A stretch of DNA of 64,000 bases from Thalassomonas actiniarum (GTDB lineage: Bacteria; Pseudomonadota; Gammaproteobacteria; Enterobacterales; Alteromonadaceae). Below are positions 17,106 to 27,172 of this stretch, in pieces. The position numbers and the translations under genes were made by a program. The notes below the pieces were generated by a model that worked only from the letters and a program-made list of their open reading frames with translations, was not told the origin of the DNA and did not search any database. Position 1 is the first letter of the stretch, and every line of letters begins with the position of its first letter. The DNA lies in NCBI RefSeq assembly GCF_000948975.2, contig NZ_CP059735.1, positions 5,144,603 to 5,208,602 of the forward strand, in the 5' to 3' direction.

Positions 17106-19613
17106 ATGCAGAGTTACCAGTTTTCTATTTTTACCTACAATCCGGATACCCGTGAATTAAGCTGGCAAAAAGATCCCTCAGGCAACCGGGAATCGGGCAG
17201 CCAGTATTTAAGAAAAAAAGTCGCCGACGTGCTGCTCTATTTATTAGAAAAGCGCGAACGGGTTGTCAGCAAAGATGAGTTATTACAAAGCATCTGGCAG
17301 CAGGGAGAATTCAGGGAAAACTCGCTGCTGCAAAGTATCAGGGAGTTGCGTAAATTATTTGCTGAATCCGCCCAGTCACCGAAATTTATCCGCACCGTGC
17401 ACTTGAAAGGTTATCAATGGATTTATCCCCAAGTCGCGTTAATTTCACCGGTAACAGAAAAAACGGAACTAACCGGAACTTCAGCTGAGCAGAGTGAAAA
17501 CCAGCAACAAGCCGCGAAAAAACAGATAAGCACAGCAGAAGCAAGCCTTTCCCCTCTGCCTGGCCGGCAAAATAAACTTGGACTTAAAACAAAAGTAACG
17601 GCTTTTCTGGCACTGACTTTCGTCCTCTTTATCGCTGTCTTTCTCTGGCCGACAAAAGACAGCCCGCAAATGTCCTTAGCCGCCGGCAAGGCCGAAGTCG
17701 CGGTATTACCTTTTATCAACGACACCGGCGACAGCAAGCTGCAATGGCTGGAACTGGGCTATTCCGACATGTTTGCCCAGGGGTTAAGAAAATTTATCCC
17801 GCTACAGGTGATTCCCAGCTATCACTTGCAGGGGGCAATGGCGATACGCCAACTGGATAAACGCTTAAGCGACAGCGAACAGATTTCAGGTTTGCTTGAT
17901 AGCATCAATGCCAAATATGCCATTGCCGCCACCATCAATAAAGACGGTAAAGCCTTACGTTTTAATTATCGCATCCATGATCTTAAGGGAGTTTTTGCCA
18001 GCGGCAGTATCCGTTTCCCTAACCTGCCCTCCTCCTTACCGTCCTTGATCAGCCAGGTGGCACAGCATTTAAGCACAAACCAATCTCCCGATGGCAAAGC
18101 GGCATTAGCGCTTTTTAAAAACAAAGAAGCACAGCAGGATTATGCCAAGGGCACACAGGCGCTGCAGACCAAAGGGGCCAAATTAGCCAAGCATTACTTT
18201 GAAGCTGCCTTACTCAATGAACCCGGTAATCTCGCCGCCACCGTTAAGCTGGCCGATACCCTGTCCCTGCTGGCAGAGTTTGAACAAGCGCAAACCTATT
18301 ATCGGCAATTACTCGCGGCCCCGGCATTATCACAAGATGCCTTTCTTGGTAGCAGCGTCTATTTAGGCCTGGCAAAATTATTGATACAACAGCACAGACT
18401 CGACGAAGTCGAGGCGTTACTCGGGCAGGGGCTGGCATTAACAAAGGATAAATCCCTGCGTTATCAAAGAGCACAGTTAATACGCAGCAAGGCAAAATAC
18501 TTCCAGCTATTGGGGGATAACAAACAAAGACACGCCTTGCTGGGTCAGGCAGATGAATTAAGCCGTCCTTTCACCTCGCTGCAAAATGAAGCGGATGCCT
18601 TATATTATCTGGGCAGTCCCACCAACATCGGCCTGGAAACAGATCCGGATATTAATCTCAGGCAAAACCAGCCCAAACTGGAACAGGCGCTGAAATATTA
18701 CCGGGAGTTAGGCAACAAAAGAGGCGAAGCCCTGACCCTGCTGGCTATTGGCCAAAACTACTACTTTGATGTAAAAAAACGCCTTGAGGCACTGGAGCAG
18801 GCAAAAGCCTTATTTATTCAAACCGGCAACCGGCTTGATTTAATCGATACCTTAAATTATTTCGGTTACTTCTTTATTCAATATCACAAGGGAGATCTGG
18901 CCCGTCAGGCACTTGAACAGGCAATTCCTTTGCTCGACCCCCTCAATGATCCCCACAGGGCGCAACGCAGCTACTTTTTTTATGCTTTTTCGGCCTTAGA
19001 TCAAGGCATAAATAATGAAGGGAGCCGGGCAAAAGCATTTTTAGCCAGCGCCATCAAAGGCTTTAAGAGCAATATCGAAAAATATGCAGCTATCAGCTCC
19101 GACTCAATCACCGCCGACAGTCATTTATTATTGGCCTGGGCCTATTCAGAGTCAGGATTGTCGTCACAAGCCATCGAACATATAGAGCTGGCGCTTGAAA
19201 CTTACCAGCAACAAGGCTATCCGGTATCCATCCGATATGCCCAGGTCTCGTTACTGGACGAATACATTAAGCAGCAACAATGGCAGAAAGTCGTCTCCCT
19301 GGCCGCGAACGTGACCGACAGTTACCTGGCAAATATTTATTTAGCACGCGCTTATTATGAACTGGATAACCTCTCACAAGCCCATCAAACCCTTATGCTC
19401 ACAAAAACAAGGTTTAGCAACCGCTGGAGCCTGGCCGATGAAAAAAGGTTATCCCTGTACCATCAGGGACTGAAAAATGAGGGTAAATTCAAACTTGAAA
19501 AAATCATACTGGGTGAAGAAATGAGCTCTCATCAAAACTACTGTGACGATTTATGGAATACCGAAAATATCGACAGCGTCATTCAATTAACGACATCGGC
19601 ACATCAAAAGTAA
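17106..19613 (+). CDS. CadC-like membrane transcription factor with TPR sensor
   Basis: 835 residues. An N-terminal OmpR-type winged helix (about 1-110; LLYLLEKRERVVSKDELLQS, then FIRTVHLKGYQWIYP) is followed by a Gln/Ala linker, one transmembrane helix at 164-181 and a large periplasmic part: a FlgO/TolB-like segment (AEVAVLPFIND, about 195-300) and TPR-type helical repeats from about 340. CadC/ToxR proteins bind DNA from the membrane and sense periplasmic conditions. Its divergent position makes the thiol-redox operon a likely target (inference). Confidence 0.88.
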   Translation: MQSYQFSIFTYNPDTRELSWQKDPSGNRESGSQYLRKKVADVLLYLLEKRERVVSKDELLQSIWQQGEFRENSLLQSIRELRKLFAESAQSPKFIRTVHLKGYQWIYPQVALISPVTEKTELTGTSAEQSENQQQAAKKQISTAEASLSPLPGRQNKLGLKTKVTAFLALTFVLFIAVFLWPTKDSPQMSLAAGKAEVAVLPFINDTGDSKLQWLELGYSDMFAQGLRKFIPLQVIPSYHLQGAMAIRQLDKRLSDSEQISGLLDSINAKYAIAATINKDGKALRFNYRIHDLKGVFASGSIRFPNLPSSLPSLISQVAQHLSTNQSPDGKAALALFKNKEAQQDYAKGTQALQTKGAKLAKHYFEAALLNEPGNLAATVKLADTLSLLAEFEQAQTYYRQLLAAPALSQDAFLGSSVYLGLAKLLIQQHRLDEVEALLGQGLALTKDKSLRYQRAQLIRSKAKYFQLLGDNKQRHALLGQADELSRPFTSLQNEADALYYLGSPTNIGLETDPDINLRQNQPKLEQALKYYRELGNKRGEALTLLAIGQNYYFDVKKRLEALEQAKALFIQTGNRLDLIDTLNYFGYFFIQYHKGDLARQALEQAIPLLDPLNDPHRAQRSYFFYAFSALDQGINNEGSRAKAFLASAIKGFKSNIEKYAAISSDSITADSHLLLAWAYSESGLSSQAIEHIELALETYQQQGYPVSIRYAQVSLLDEYIKQQQWQKVVSLAANVTDSYLANIYLARAYYELDNLSQAHQTLMLTKTRFSNRWSLADEKRLSLYHQGLKNEGKFKLEKIILGEEMSSHQNYCDDLWNTENIDSVIQLTTSAHQK

Positions 19614-19671
19614 CAGCCTTAGCTTGCTCACCATAGTTTGCCCGCAAGACAAAATATTCGGGAAGAGAGTG

Positions 19672-19711
19672 TTAAAGCATAATTTCAGAATACCCGAGCA
19701 TTATGCTTTAA
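19672..19711. terminator. Bidirectional hairpin between convergent genes
   Basis: TTAAAGCATAAT and ATTATGCTTTAA form a perfect 12-bp stem with a 16-nt loop between the CadC-like gene and dsbC. AT-rich and without a T tract, so termination strength is uncertain. Confidence 0.55.
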
Positions 19712-19753
19712 ACAACAGGACACAAGCCCCCGTCCGGCAGTTAACCCAAAGGA

Positions 19754-20494
19754 TTAGCCTTTTTCAGCCAACTGTGCGATTTCAGCTCTTTTCAGCAAGG
19801 CCAGTAAATCTTCGGGGTTGCGGTAGCCGGGTAATAACATGCCATTTTCCAGTACGATCGTAGGCGTACTGTCAACACCGGAGCGCACACCAAACTGATA
19901 ATGCTCTTCTATCGGCGCCTGACACAAAGGTTGCTGCTCGGCTTTGCTGCCCCCCGCCTGCATCGCCGTCATCGCCGACTGCTGATCTTTGGCACACCAG
20001 ACACTGGCTAAATCCTGAAAAGCCGGTGAGCGCTGACCGCCCCTTGGAAAAGCAAGATACTGCACAGTGATGCCGAGGTCATTATACCCTTGCATCTCCT
20101 GATGCAATTTACCGCAATAACCACAGCTGGTATCGGTGAAAACAGAAATACGGTACTTTTCATCTTTTGCCGGGAAAGTCACTAAGCCGGACTCAAGCTT
20201 ATTGATACCGGCAACCCTAAGCTGGGATAACTTCTGCTCGGTTAGATTAACCGGTCTGTCAGATTCGATATTGAACAAATTCCCCTGCAGCAACTGTTTA
20301 CCATCATTGGAGACATAAAACAGTCCTTGCCCGGTGACAACCTGCATAAAACCGGGAATGGTAGACTCACTGACTTCTTCTACCTGTAAATTCATCGCCG
20401 CCAGGCGCTGCGTGGCAAACTCGGATAAGTTTGCCGCCAAAGCGTTACCCGTTAAAAAAACCGATAACAGTAATGCTAGTTTTTCCATACGCAT
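19754..20494 (-). CDS. dsbC: Thiol:disulfide interchange protein DsbC
   Basis: 246 residues: signal peptide (1-21), DsbC/G dimerisation domain (about 22-85), then a thioredoxin catalytic domain with C124-G-Y-C127 in TDTSCGYCGKLH, a second cysteine pair (VWCAKDQ, PLCQAP), and the cis-Pro strand VDSTPTIVLENG. DsbC isomerises wrong disulfides in the periplasm and is kept reduced by DsbD-type carriers, which links it to the neighbouring thiol genes. GGAG lies 8 bp before the ATG. Confidence 0.93.
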   Translation of the reverse strand: MRMEKLALLLSVFLTGNALAANLSEFATQRLAAMNLQVEEVSESTIPGFMQVVTGQGLFYVSNDGKQLLQGNLFNIESDRPVNLTEQKLSQLRVAGINKLESGLVTFPAKDEKYRISVFTDTSCGYCGKLHQEMQGYNDLGITVQYLAFPRGGQRSPAFQDLASVWCAKDQQSAMTAMQAGGSKAEQQPLCQAPIEEHYQFGVRSGVDSTPTIVLENGMLLPGYRNPEDLLALLKRAEIAQLAEKG

Positions 20495-20680
20495 TTTCTT
20501 TTCTCCTTGTTGTTATAAGCTGGAATTCGTGACAATAATCCGGAGTATACCCGATATCTTGCCGGAAAAGGCAGCTTTATCAATTACATTTATTTTACAA
20601 AATATGTCTAAATATAAATCAATAAACTGGACAAGGTTCAATCAAGGAAGGATAAGGGGAAGGCAGGATTGGCAAGAGCG

Positions 20681-20710
20681 AGCCCTGATAGCTGAAACAC
20701 CATCAGGGCT
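20681..20710. terminator. Hairpin downstream of the chemoreceptor gene
   Basis: AGCCCTGAT and ATCAGGGCT form a 9-bp stem with a 12-nt loop, 20 bp past the chemoreceptor stop. There is no T tract on the minus strand, so it is a weak terminator candidate. Confidence 0.4.
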
Positions 20711-20729
20711 TGTTAAAAAAGTAAGGAAA

Positions 20730-22652
20730 TTAAAACTTAAAACGCGACACCAGCTCGTTTAATTGCAGCGCCATATCCCTGAGATCGCTGCAATCGTCGG
20801 AGGTTTGTTTAACCACCTCACTGTTTTCCCGGGAAATGTCGGCAATGGCGGTCACATGGGGATTAATTTCCCCCACCACCTTAGACTGCTCTCCGGTTGC
20901 CGTCGCTATCTGCAGGTTCATGTCATTCATCACGGTAATGTTATCCGCTATGCTGTGGATATGATCACCGGAATAACTGGCTTCCTGCTGGCTGTTGCTG
21001 CTAAGCTCGGTACTTTGGGCAATGGCATTGACCACCTCACGGGTTTTTGTCTGCAGCTTCTCGATAATGGTGCGGATTTCTTCGGTCGACTGGTGACTGC
21101 GTGACGCCAGGGTTCTGACCTCATCCGCCACCACGGCAAACCCGCGCCCCTGCTCGCCGGCACGGGCCGCTTCAATGGCGGCATTTAACGCCAACAGGTT
21201 GGTTTGCTCGGATACGCTGCGGATCACTTCCAGCACGGTATCGATAGAGTTGGCATCTTCCGCCAGCTGGCTGATGGTGGTACTGGTGTTCTGTAACTGC
21301 TCACTCATCTCGGTGACACTGGAAATAGTCTGCTGCACCGAATCGCTGCCCTGCTGCACCGCAGTATCGGCAGTCTGGGCATTTTCCGCGGCATTATTGG
21401 CACTGGCGGCAATCTCTTCCGCGGTCATGCCCATTTCATGCATGGCGGTAGCAATCTGTTCGATTTTTCCCACCTGCTCGACAATATCCGACTCCATGGT
21501 TTTTGCCTGGTTATCGATACGCTCAATGGCGCTATAAAGTTCATTGCCTGTGCTGGAGACCCGCTGCAATAACTCGGCTAAATAGGTCACAAACTGGTTA
21601 TAACCTTTGGCCATACGCCCGGCTTCATCATGACGGCTGTCATCCAGGCGCTGGGTTAAGTCGCCACCGCCTTTGCCTATCTGCTCCAGCATTTCAGCCA
21701 ACTGGCCAAACGGCGCAATCAAACGGTGAATAACCCCGGCGCTGATCACCACGGAAATCACCGCAATCACCAGTCCCATCACCACCAGGGACCAGGTCAC
21801 TTCATCCAGGGCACCGAACACTTCTTCGGTAGGTACTTCGGCAATCAGATGCCAGCCGATGGCAGGAATATAACGACTGGCCACCAGCATCTCGACACCA
21901 TTATTTTCATATTCGGTGGCAGCAAAATCCGCTTTAGTCAATAAAGCACCGGCATCTTCCACCCCCAAACTGGTAATGTTTTTACCTATATACTTGGTAT
22001 TGGGGTGAAGTTTAATCACCCCTTTTTCATCGGCTAAAAAGATCAGTCCCTGCTCGCCGATACGGTACTGGCGGATACTCTGGGACATATTTTCCAGCGA
22101 CAAACCAACCCCGGCAACGGCGCTGGGACTGCCGTCAACCTTCATCAGGTAATTAATAAACAAGGTCGGGATCTGGGTCGCTTCATCCACATCCAGGCTG
22201 AGTTCATATTGCTGGCCGCTGCGCATAAAACCATAAAACCACTGATCCTTGTCGCTGTCTTTTGAAAGGGTTTTAAATAAACCGTCCGGGGTAAAATATT
22301 GGCCGGTTCTGGCGGAGACATAAAAAGCGGTGATGGAATTAAATTCATTCTTAATCTGGGTCAGATAATCGGCGACTTTGCCATGTTCGGCTTCATTTTC
22401 ACCGCTGCGGATAAACTGCTGGTAATCACTGTTAGTGGCCATGACCTGTGATACCGTGATCGGCAATAGCAACTGGGCATCAAGTTTGTTGGCAACTTCC
22501 CCCAGCGCCGCAGGTAATTCACGCTCCAAAGTCCCTTCAAGAATAATCGAATGACTGGATCTCAACGCAAAAACACTGACAAGAAGGATAGCCAGCACCA
22601 TAAAAACTAAAGTGGTTAAAACAACTTTGCGGCGAATATTTAATTGAAACAT
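20730..22652 (-). CDS. Methyl-accepting chemotaxis protein with Cache sensor
   Basis: 640 residues. TM1 at about 10-29, a periplasmic dCache-type domain (about 30-275, with [20 protein letters not shown] and GVGLSLENM), TM2 at about 285-310, HAMP to about 365, then the cytoplasmic signalling hairpin with the conserved tip [20 protein letters not shown] followed by [12 protein letters not shown]. It senses a periplasmic ligand and signals to CheA/CheW. No che genes adjoin. The sensor resembles amino-acid/organic-acid Cache receptors, but the ligand is unknown. Confidence 0.95.
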   Translation of the reverse strand: MFQLNIRRKVVLTTLVFMVLAILLVSVFALRSSHSIILEGTLERELPAALGEVANKLDAQLLLPITVSQVMATNSDYQQFIRSGENEAEHGKVADYLTQIKNEFNSITAFYVSARTGQYFTPDGLFKTLSKDSDKDQWFYGFMRSGQQYELSLDVDEATQIPTLFINYLMKVDGSPSAVAGVGLSLENMSQSIRQYRIGEQGLIFLADEKGVIKLHPNTKYIGKNITSLGVEDAGALLTKADFAATEYENNGVEMLVASRYIPAIGWHLIAEVPTEEVFGALDEVTWSLVVMGLVIAVISVVISAGVIHRLIAPFGQLAEMLEQIGKGGGDLTQRLDDSRHDEAGRMAKGYNQFVTYLAELLQRVSSTGNELYSAIERIDNQAKTMESDIVEQVGKIEQIATAMHEMGMTAEEIAASANNAAENAQTADTAVQQGSDSVQQTISSVTEMSEQLQNTSTTISQLAEDANSIDTVLEVIRSVSEQTNLLALNAAIEAARAGEQGRGFAVVADEVRTLASRSHQSTEEIRTIIEKLQTKTREVVNAIAQSTELSSNSQQEASYSGDHIHSIADNITVMNDMNLQIATATGEQSKVVGEINPHVTAIADISRENSEVVKQTSDDCSDLRDMALQLNELVSRFKF

Positions 22653-22743
22653 AACACCTTTCCCTTACATCCCTAACAGCATAATGATGATTGCCGGCCA
22701 GAGCGGCAATCATGGCTACAACTAACAGATATCAGAATTGATC

Positions 22744-23451
22744 TTAGAAGTGATATTTAACCAGTAAGTTAACATTTCTTTCATCAACGCCCTGGACACC
22801 AAATTTGTTGTTCCAGTACACATACTCGACACCGAAATAAAGTTTTGATGTTAAGCCAAGCTGTGGCGCGACGTCATATTTTAACTGGGACGTCATATTA
22901 AAGCTGGTGGCCAGTTCATCATTGCTTGAGGCGTAATCAATAAAGCCGTCAAAATAAAGCGCTCCCAGCGGCAAGCCCCACACCAGGGTGGTTTGATAGT
23001 TGTCGTCGCCTAATTCATTTTCTCTGTGGTAAACATTGGCCTGGAAAAAATCAAAGCCCGGGATTTTGATGTCTGAGCCAAAACCCGCCAGATAGTTGGT
23101 AAAACTAAAGCCCTCTCCTCCTTTGGGGGAAACCGAGTCCATTTCCACCATGCCGGCAAGGTAAAGACTTGTGACCACACCGTTATCCAGATCTGTCAGC
23201 TTATAACGGGGCTGCCACTCGGCATAGGTTTCATTATCGCCGTTATCGGATTCCAGGCGGTCAACAAATAAGAAGGTGTCGCCCCAACTGGTGCCGGCAA
23301 CATGTTCAAAGGTATATACCTTCCTGTGTTCATCCCCTAACTCATAATTACTGCCATTCAAATAAGTTAAGCTAAAATCTGACCAGTTGGTCTTAGCCTG
23401 GGCATTGGCCCCCACAAACAAGCATAAAAATAACGGTAAATATTTCATCAA
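22744..23451 (-). CDS. Tsx/OmpK-like outer-membrane channel
   Basis: 235 residues: signal peptide (1-19, ending ANAQA), then a beta-barrel pattern ending NVNLLVKYHF with a terminal Phe. The segment AGTSWGDTFLFVDRLESDNG and the later GFDFFQANVYHREN are typical of the nucleoside-specific channel-forming family. It would let nucleosides or similar small solutes cross the outer membrane. Monocistronic. Confidence 0.8.
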   Translation of the reverse strand: MMKYLPLFLCLFVGANAQAKTNWSDFSLTYLNGSNYELGDEHRKVYTFEHVAGTSWGDTFLFVDRLESDNGDNETYAEWQPRYKLTDLDNGVVTSLYLAGMVEMDSVSPKGGEGFSFTNYLAGFGSDIKIPGFDFFQANVYHRENELGDDNYQTTLVWGLPLGALYFDGFIDYASSNDELATSFNMTSQLKYDVAPQLGLTSKLYFGVEYVYWNNKFGVQGVDERNVNLLVKYHF

Positions 23452-23731
23452 AAATCCTCAAAGGTAGGTAATAAAAAAGTTGTTTAATTCGTTCCCTGAT
23501 TAACAGGCTAACTTAAGGCCATAATAATGAGTGACTTAGCCAAGTTATATTTTATTTTACGATACAACAACACTAAAACCTGCAAATTTTCCAACAATAA
23601 CAACAATTTTATCCAAGCAATCATTTCCTATAACATAGCATTAATTATTAAATAACAATTTAGATAACTGATGCTGCTTCTTATCTATCGACAATTCCGG
23701 CGATAAACTTGAGAAAATTGTTTTTAATATG

Positions 23732-24088
23732 CTATGCCTTGCCTTTTTTTTGCTGACATATCTCCAGCATCCTGCGGTTATATTCCGCCATAAAGGCAAA
23801 CTTTTTCTTCATCTCACCCCTTTGCTTTTCCTGCTTGAGCACATCTCCCGTGCCCTTCATCGGTTTATGGCCGCACAATGCCAGCGCTTTTTTGCGCCCG
23901 GCGCCGCTAATCCCCGGTAATACCAGGCTACGTCCGGTGCTGGCATATAAGCGAAAATCATGATTTTTCAACGCCTGCTCTATCGCCTGCGCCACTTCAC
24001 TTTTTGTTTTTTCCACCGGCCCCGCCACGTTATTTTTGCTGCACCCGGATAACAATCCAACGAAAAGAATCACTATCAACGATTTCAT
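23732..24088 (-). CDS. Small lipoprotein of unknown function
   Basis: 118 residues with a lipobox (LLSGCSKNN, lipidated Cys16). The remainder is basic and helical; KALALCGHKPMKGTGDVLKQ and a C-terminal RRMLEICQQKKGKA are visible. I do not recognise the family. The ATG overlaps the stop of the upstream metalloprotease gene (ATGA), so the two are translated together; a role in presenting or inhibiting that protease is an inference. Confidence 0.75.
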   Translation of the reverse strand: MKSLIVILFVGLLSGCSKNNVAGPVEKTKSEVAQAIEQALKNHDFRLYASTGRSLVLPGISGAGRKKALALCGHKPMKGTGDVLKQEKQRGEMKKKFAFMAEYNRRMLEICQQKKGKA

Positions 24089-26688
24089 TCGGCCCCCGCT
24101 CTCAAGCTCCTGAGATTTAGTAAAGCAAGTAAAAACAATAACCAGGCAGCAGCCCCTCCCGAAGAGCCGCCACCGCCACCACTGGCCGCACTGACACTTA
24201 TGGTGACATTTGCCGAGGCTTGGGCGCCTGTCGAGTCACTCAAGGTATAGGTTAAACTATCAGTGCCGGTAAAATCAGCAACGGGCGAATAACTCAATTT
24301 ATTATCTACAATACTGACCGAGCCGCTGCCGCTATAAACAAAGCTATCAAGAGACAAACTGTCGCCGCTATCGCTATCTGTGTCATTGGCAAGCACATCC
24401 AGTGCATTGGCGCTGCTATCTTCGTTGACGGTAAAACTGTCATCATTGCCGTCGGGAGCATCATTGACCTCAGTGACCGAGATGGTTGCACTAAATGTTT
24501 CGCTGTCGATATTCCCCCTCGAAGCGATCACAGCGACACTGAGTTCGCCGCTATAATCGGCATCGGGCAACACCTTGTTTCCTTCGACACTATAATTTTC
24601 TCCGTCCAGCACCCGGATACTGTCGGCACTGAGTCCGCCATAGGTAAAATGCGCTGTACTCAGGGTAATGTTGCCATCTTCAGCCATAGTCAAAGTCTGT
24701 TGCCCGACAATGATCAGCTCTTCCACGCTGTCACTGATCTCCAGGCTAAAATCCCCCGCACTGATAGCAAAAAAGATATTATCAACACAAGAGATCCTGA
24801 CCCGCGCCTGGTTTGAACTCAGGTTAGGCACCACCACTTCGGCGCTGCCGTCATTGGCGGTATTTTCCAGCAAGGTGGTGAAGAAACTTGTCCCGCCGTC
24901 AACCGATAAATCAATATTGACAGCATCACAGCTAATAGGCGCCTGCGAAGTCGATGCCGGATTCCAGCTCACCTGCTGGATACTCGTACTCCACTGACTT
25001 GAGACGCCCGGTTCGGTAACAGCAAAAGCCTCTGCAGTATCAATAACATTGACCGTCATACTGTCGGTGGACACCCCGCCGTTATCGTCGCGCACCACCA
25101 GGCGGAAATTCAACTCCCGGGTGGTGGTGGCATAAGTTTCACCTATCGTGGTCTCACCATCGAGAATATCCGTTAACCGCGGAAAAGTACGGCTGCTGTC
25201 CGAAACCGGCGACCAGGCCCGAAACAGCGGCCTTTGCCCGTCATCAACCATCTGATTGACATTGCTGCTGGCAGAGCCGAGATCATATTGCTCCCAGCTG
25301 TAACTTAAGCTGTCACCACTATCCTCATCACTGGCACTGCCTTTAAGGATAAACGGGGTTTGCGCCGGTATGCTGTAGTCCGCCCCCGCATCGGCAACCG
25401 GGTCGTTATTGGCCAGCACTTGATCACTGCCGCAGTTACTGCCAAATCCGGAAATGATAAAGGCAGAAATTTGACTGATGGAATGGGTATGAAAATAGGC
25501 ATCTGAGTTAGATTGCAAATTCTGATTAGTGCAAATACCGGCATAACCCATAATGGTAGAAGCACTGCCGGGCTCATAGGCAGCATCGGCTTCGCGATTA
25601 TCATCACAGGAACCGGCCAGGCCGTTAAAGGTATGATCGGCCCTGAACTGGTGGCCGATTTCATGGGCGACAAAATCAATATAAAAGGCATCTCCTTCGG
25701 GGGAAGGACTGCCGGTAATGCCGTCACCTTTGCGCGAGTCGTTACAAACCACGCCGTAACCGGCCAGCCCGCCGCCATCGGTATTAACGACATGGCCGAT
25801 ATCATAATTATCACTGCCGATAGCCTCATTAATCACAGCGGTATTTAAACCACCGTCGAAACTGTCATTGGCAAATGGATCGCTGGCGGCATCGGTGTAA
25901 ATAATGGCATCATTGTCCGCTACCAACTCCAGAGATATCGCCAGATCCCTCTGGTATACAACATTCAGGCGGTTGACCAAAGTGACAATGGCGGCCAGCG
26001 CCAATTCCTTGGTGCCGCCATGATACTGGGTATATTCCCCGGTGGCAGAGATTGCCAGGCGGTAGCTCCTCATCCGGGTTTGCGCCTGCCGGAGCTGGTT
26101 TTCACGGTTTAAAAAAGCAAGTTTCTCATTTGTTTGCCCCGGCTCTTTTTTCGGGGAAAAACGCGGCATCAGCCCGGCAACAGGCAGTTGCCTGTTTTTA
26201 TGGCTGTAACTGGCATAAACCTCATCTCCTCCCGGGCCGTTTGTTCGCTGGGGATCGATATAAACCGTCACCCCCTCATAGCGAAACATGCCGTAAAATC
26301 CCCGGGGGCTGATATCAAAACGCCCGTGGTTGGCAGGCTTATCCAACTGATAGCCGCTAAAGGTACGGATAGCGGGGTACTTTTCCAACAGGCCTGGCGC
26401 CGCTACCCGGGACGGAGTTAAACGAAAATCCGCTTGCAAACCGTCAGGCAAAGGCAAAGTGATCACTATATCTTCCTGGCCGGTCAGCAATAATTGCCTT
26501 AACGGGACAATATCGACCTTAAGTTGTCGGCTTTTGCCGGGGGCGGAGGAAAAGAGACCGGGTGTCGAGATATCTGTCCACTGAGAAAATTGACTCAAAG
26601 CACGGTTTTCATCACCGGCAAAGCTTGAAAAAACCGCAAACAGCCAAAAGCCAATGGTTGACAGCACCTTATTGGTATTATTATTCAT
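24085..26688 (-). CDS. Secreted metzincin metalloprotease with GlyGly-CTERM anchor
   Basis: 867 residues. Signal peptide (1-24), a propeptide-like region to about 205, then a reprolysin-like catalytic domain with H342-E343-x-x-H346-x5-H352 (HEIGHQFRADH; the usual Gly is Arg349) and a Met-turn in TIMGYAGIC. Beta-sandwich modules follow (PKD/cadherin-like, about 430-840; ANDTDSDSGDSLSLDS). The C-terminus is a Gly/Ser stretch, a hydrophobic helix and basic residues, the GlyGly-CTERM signal processed by rhombosortase after type II secretion. Overlaps the lipoprotein gene by 4 bp. Confidence 0.9.
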   Translation of the reverse strand: MNNNTNKVLSTIGFWLFAVFSSFAGDENRALSQFSQWTDISTPGLFSSAPGKSRQLKVDIVPLRQLLLTGQEDIVITLPLPDGLQADFRLTPSRVAAPGLLEKYPAIRTFSGYQLDKPANHGRFDISPRGFYGMFRYEGVTVYIDPQRTNGPGGDEVYASYSHKNRQLPVAGLMPRFSPKKEPGQTNEKLAFLNRENQLRQAQTRMRSYRLAISATGEYTQYHGGTKELALAAIVTLVNRLNVVYQRDLAISLELVADNDAIIYTDAASDPFANDSFDGGLNTAVINEAIGSDNYDIGHVVNTDGGGLAGYGVVCNDSRKGDGITGSPSPEGDAFYIDFVAHEIGHQFRADHTFNGLAGSCDDNREADAAYEPGSASTIMGYAGICTNQNLQSNSDAYFHTHSISQISAFIISGFGSNCGSDQVLANNDPVADAGADYSIPAQTPFILKGSASDEDSGDSLSYSWEQYDLGSASSNVNQMVDDGQRPLFRAWSPVSDSSRTFPRLTDILDGETTIGETYATTTRELNFRLVVRDDNGGVSTDSMTVNVIDTAEAFAVTEPGVSSQWSTSIQQVSWNPASTSQAPISCDAVNIDLSVDGGTSFFTTLLENTANDGSAEVVVPNLSSNQARVRISCVDNIFFAISAGDFSLEISDSVEELIIVGQQTLTMAEDGNITLSTAHFTYGGLSADSIRVLDGENYSVEGNKVLPDADYSGELSVAVIASRGNIDSETFSATISVTEVNDAPDGNDDSFTVNEDSSANALDVLANDTDSDSGDSLSLDSFVYSGSGSVSIVDNKLSYSPVADFTGTDSLTYTLSDSTGAQASANVTISVSAASGGGGGSSGGAAAWLLFLLALLNLRSLRAGAE

Positions 26689-27172
26689 CTACTGAGTCGT
26701 CCCTATTAATGATAACTTTCACTATAGTTGCTAGTTATTAGGAATACCATTTCACCAGCTAAAACAAAACCTTAAATTACGGTTTTACAAAAATTCCGAT
26801 AATCCCCCGCCCCGGCAATAATTACCGGCCGAAAAGCTGTATAAATTTTCACCCGGCAAATATCAGCCAGGAAAAAAATCCAGCCCGTTTTTTTCCTGCA
26901 ATCAAACAAGGGGCCAAAAAATAAAATTTCTTCACCTTCCGTCACTGATGAACTGGCCAGACATTAGAGTGAATACTTAATACACGCGCTCAAATAACAA
27001 CCCACAACAGATCAAAAAACGTTCAAGATTTCCCTTGTTGTTGCCATTTAATAATGCTAAAAATCTCTAGCACCACAGGTAAGAGGTTTGACCTCAAACC
27101 TGTGGCAAATATAAAAATAAAACATATAAAAACAAACAATTACAAATTATTGAAAATGCAACGAGGAAGACA
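26689..27172. other. Intergenic region between divergent protease and lipase genes
   Basis: 484 bp, AT-rich, no convincing ORF. It must hold the promoters of both flanking genes. The one clear structure is the hairpin at 27073-27105. Confidence 0.5.
27073..27105 (+). promoter_or_regulatory. Stem-loop in the lipase leader
   Basis: CCACAGGT and ACCTGTGG form an 8-bp outer stem, with an inner AGG/CCT pairing across TTTGA. It lies about 68 bp before the lipase ATG and could be a leader structure or operator. Function is unknown. Confidence 0.4.
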
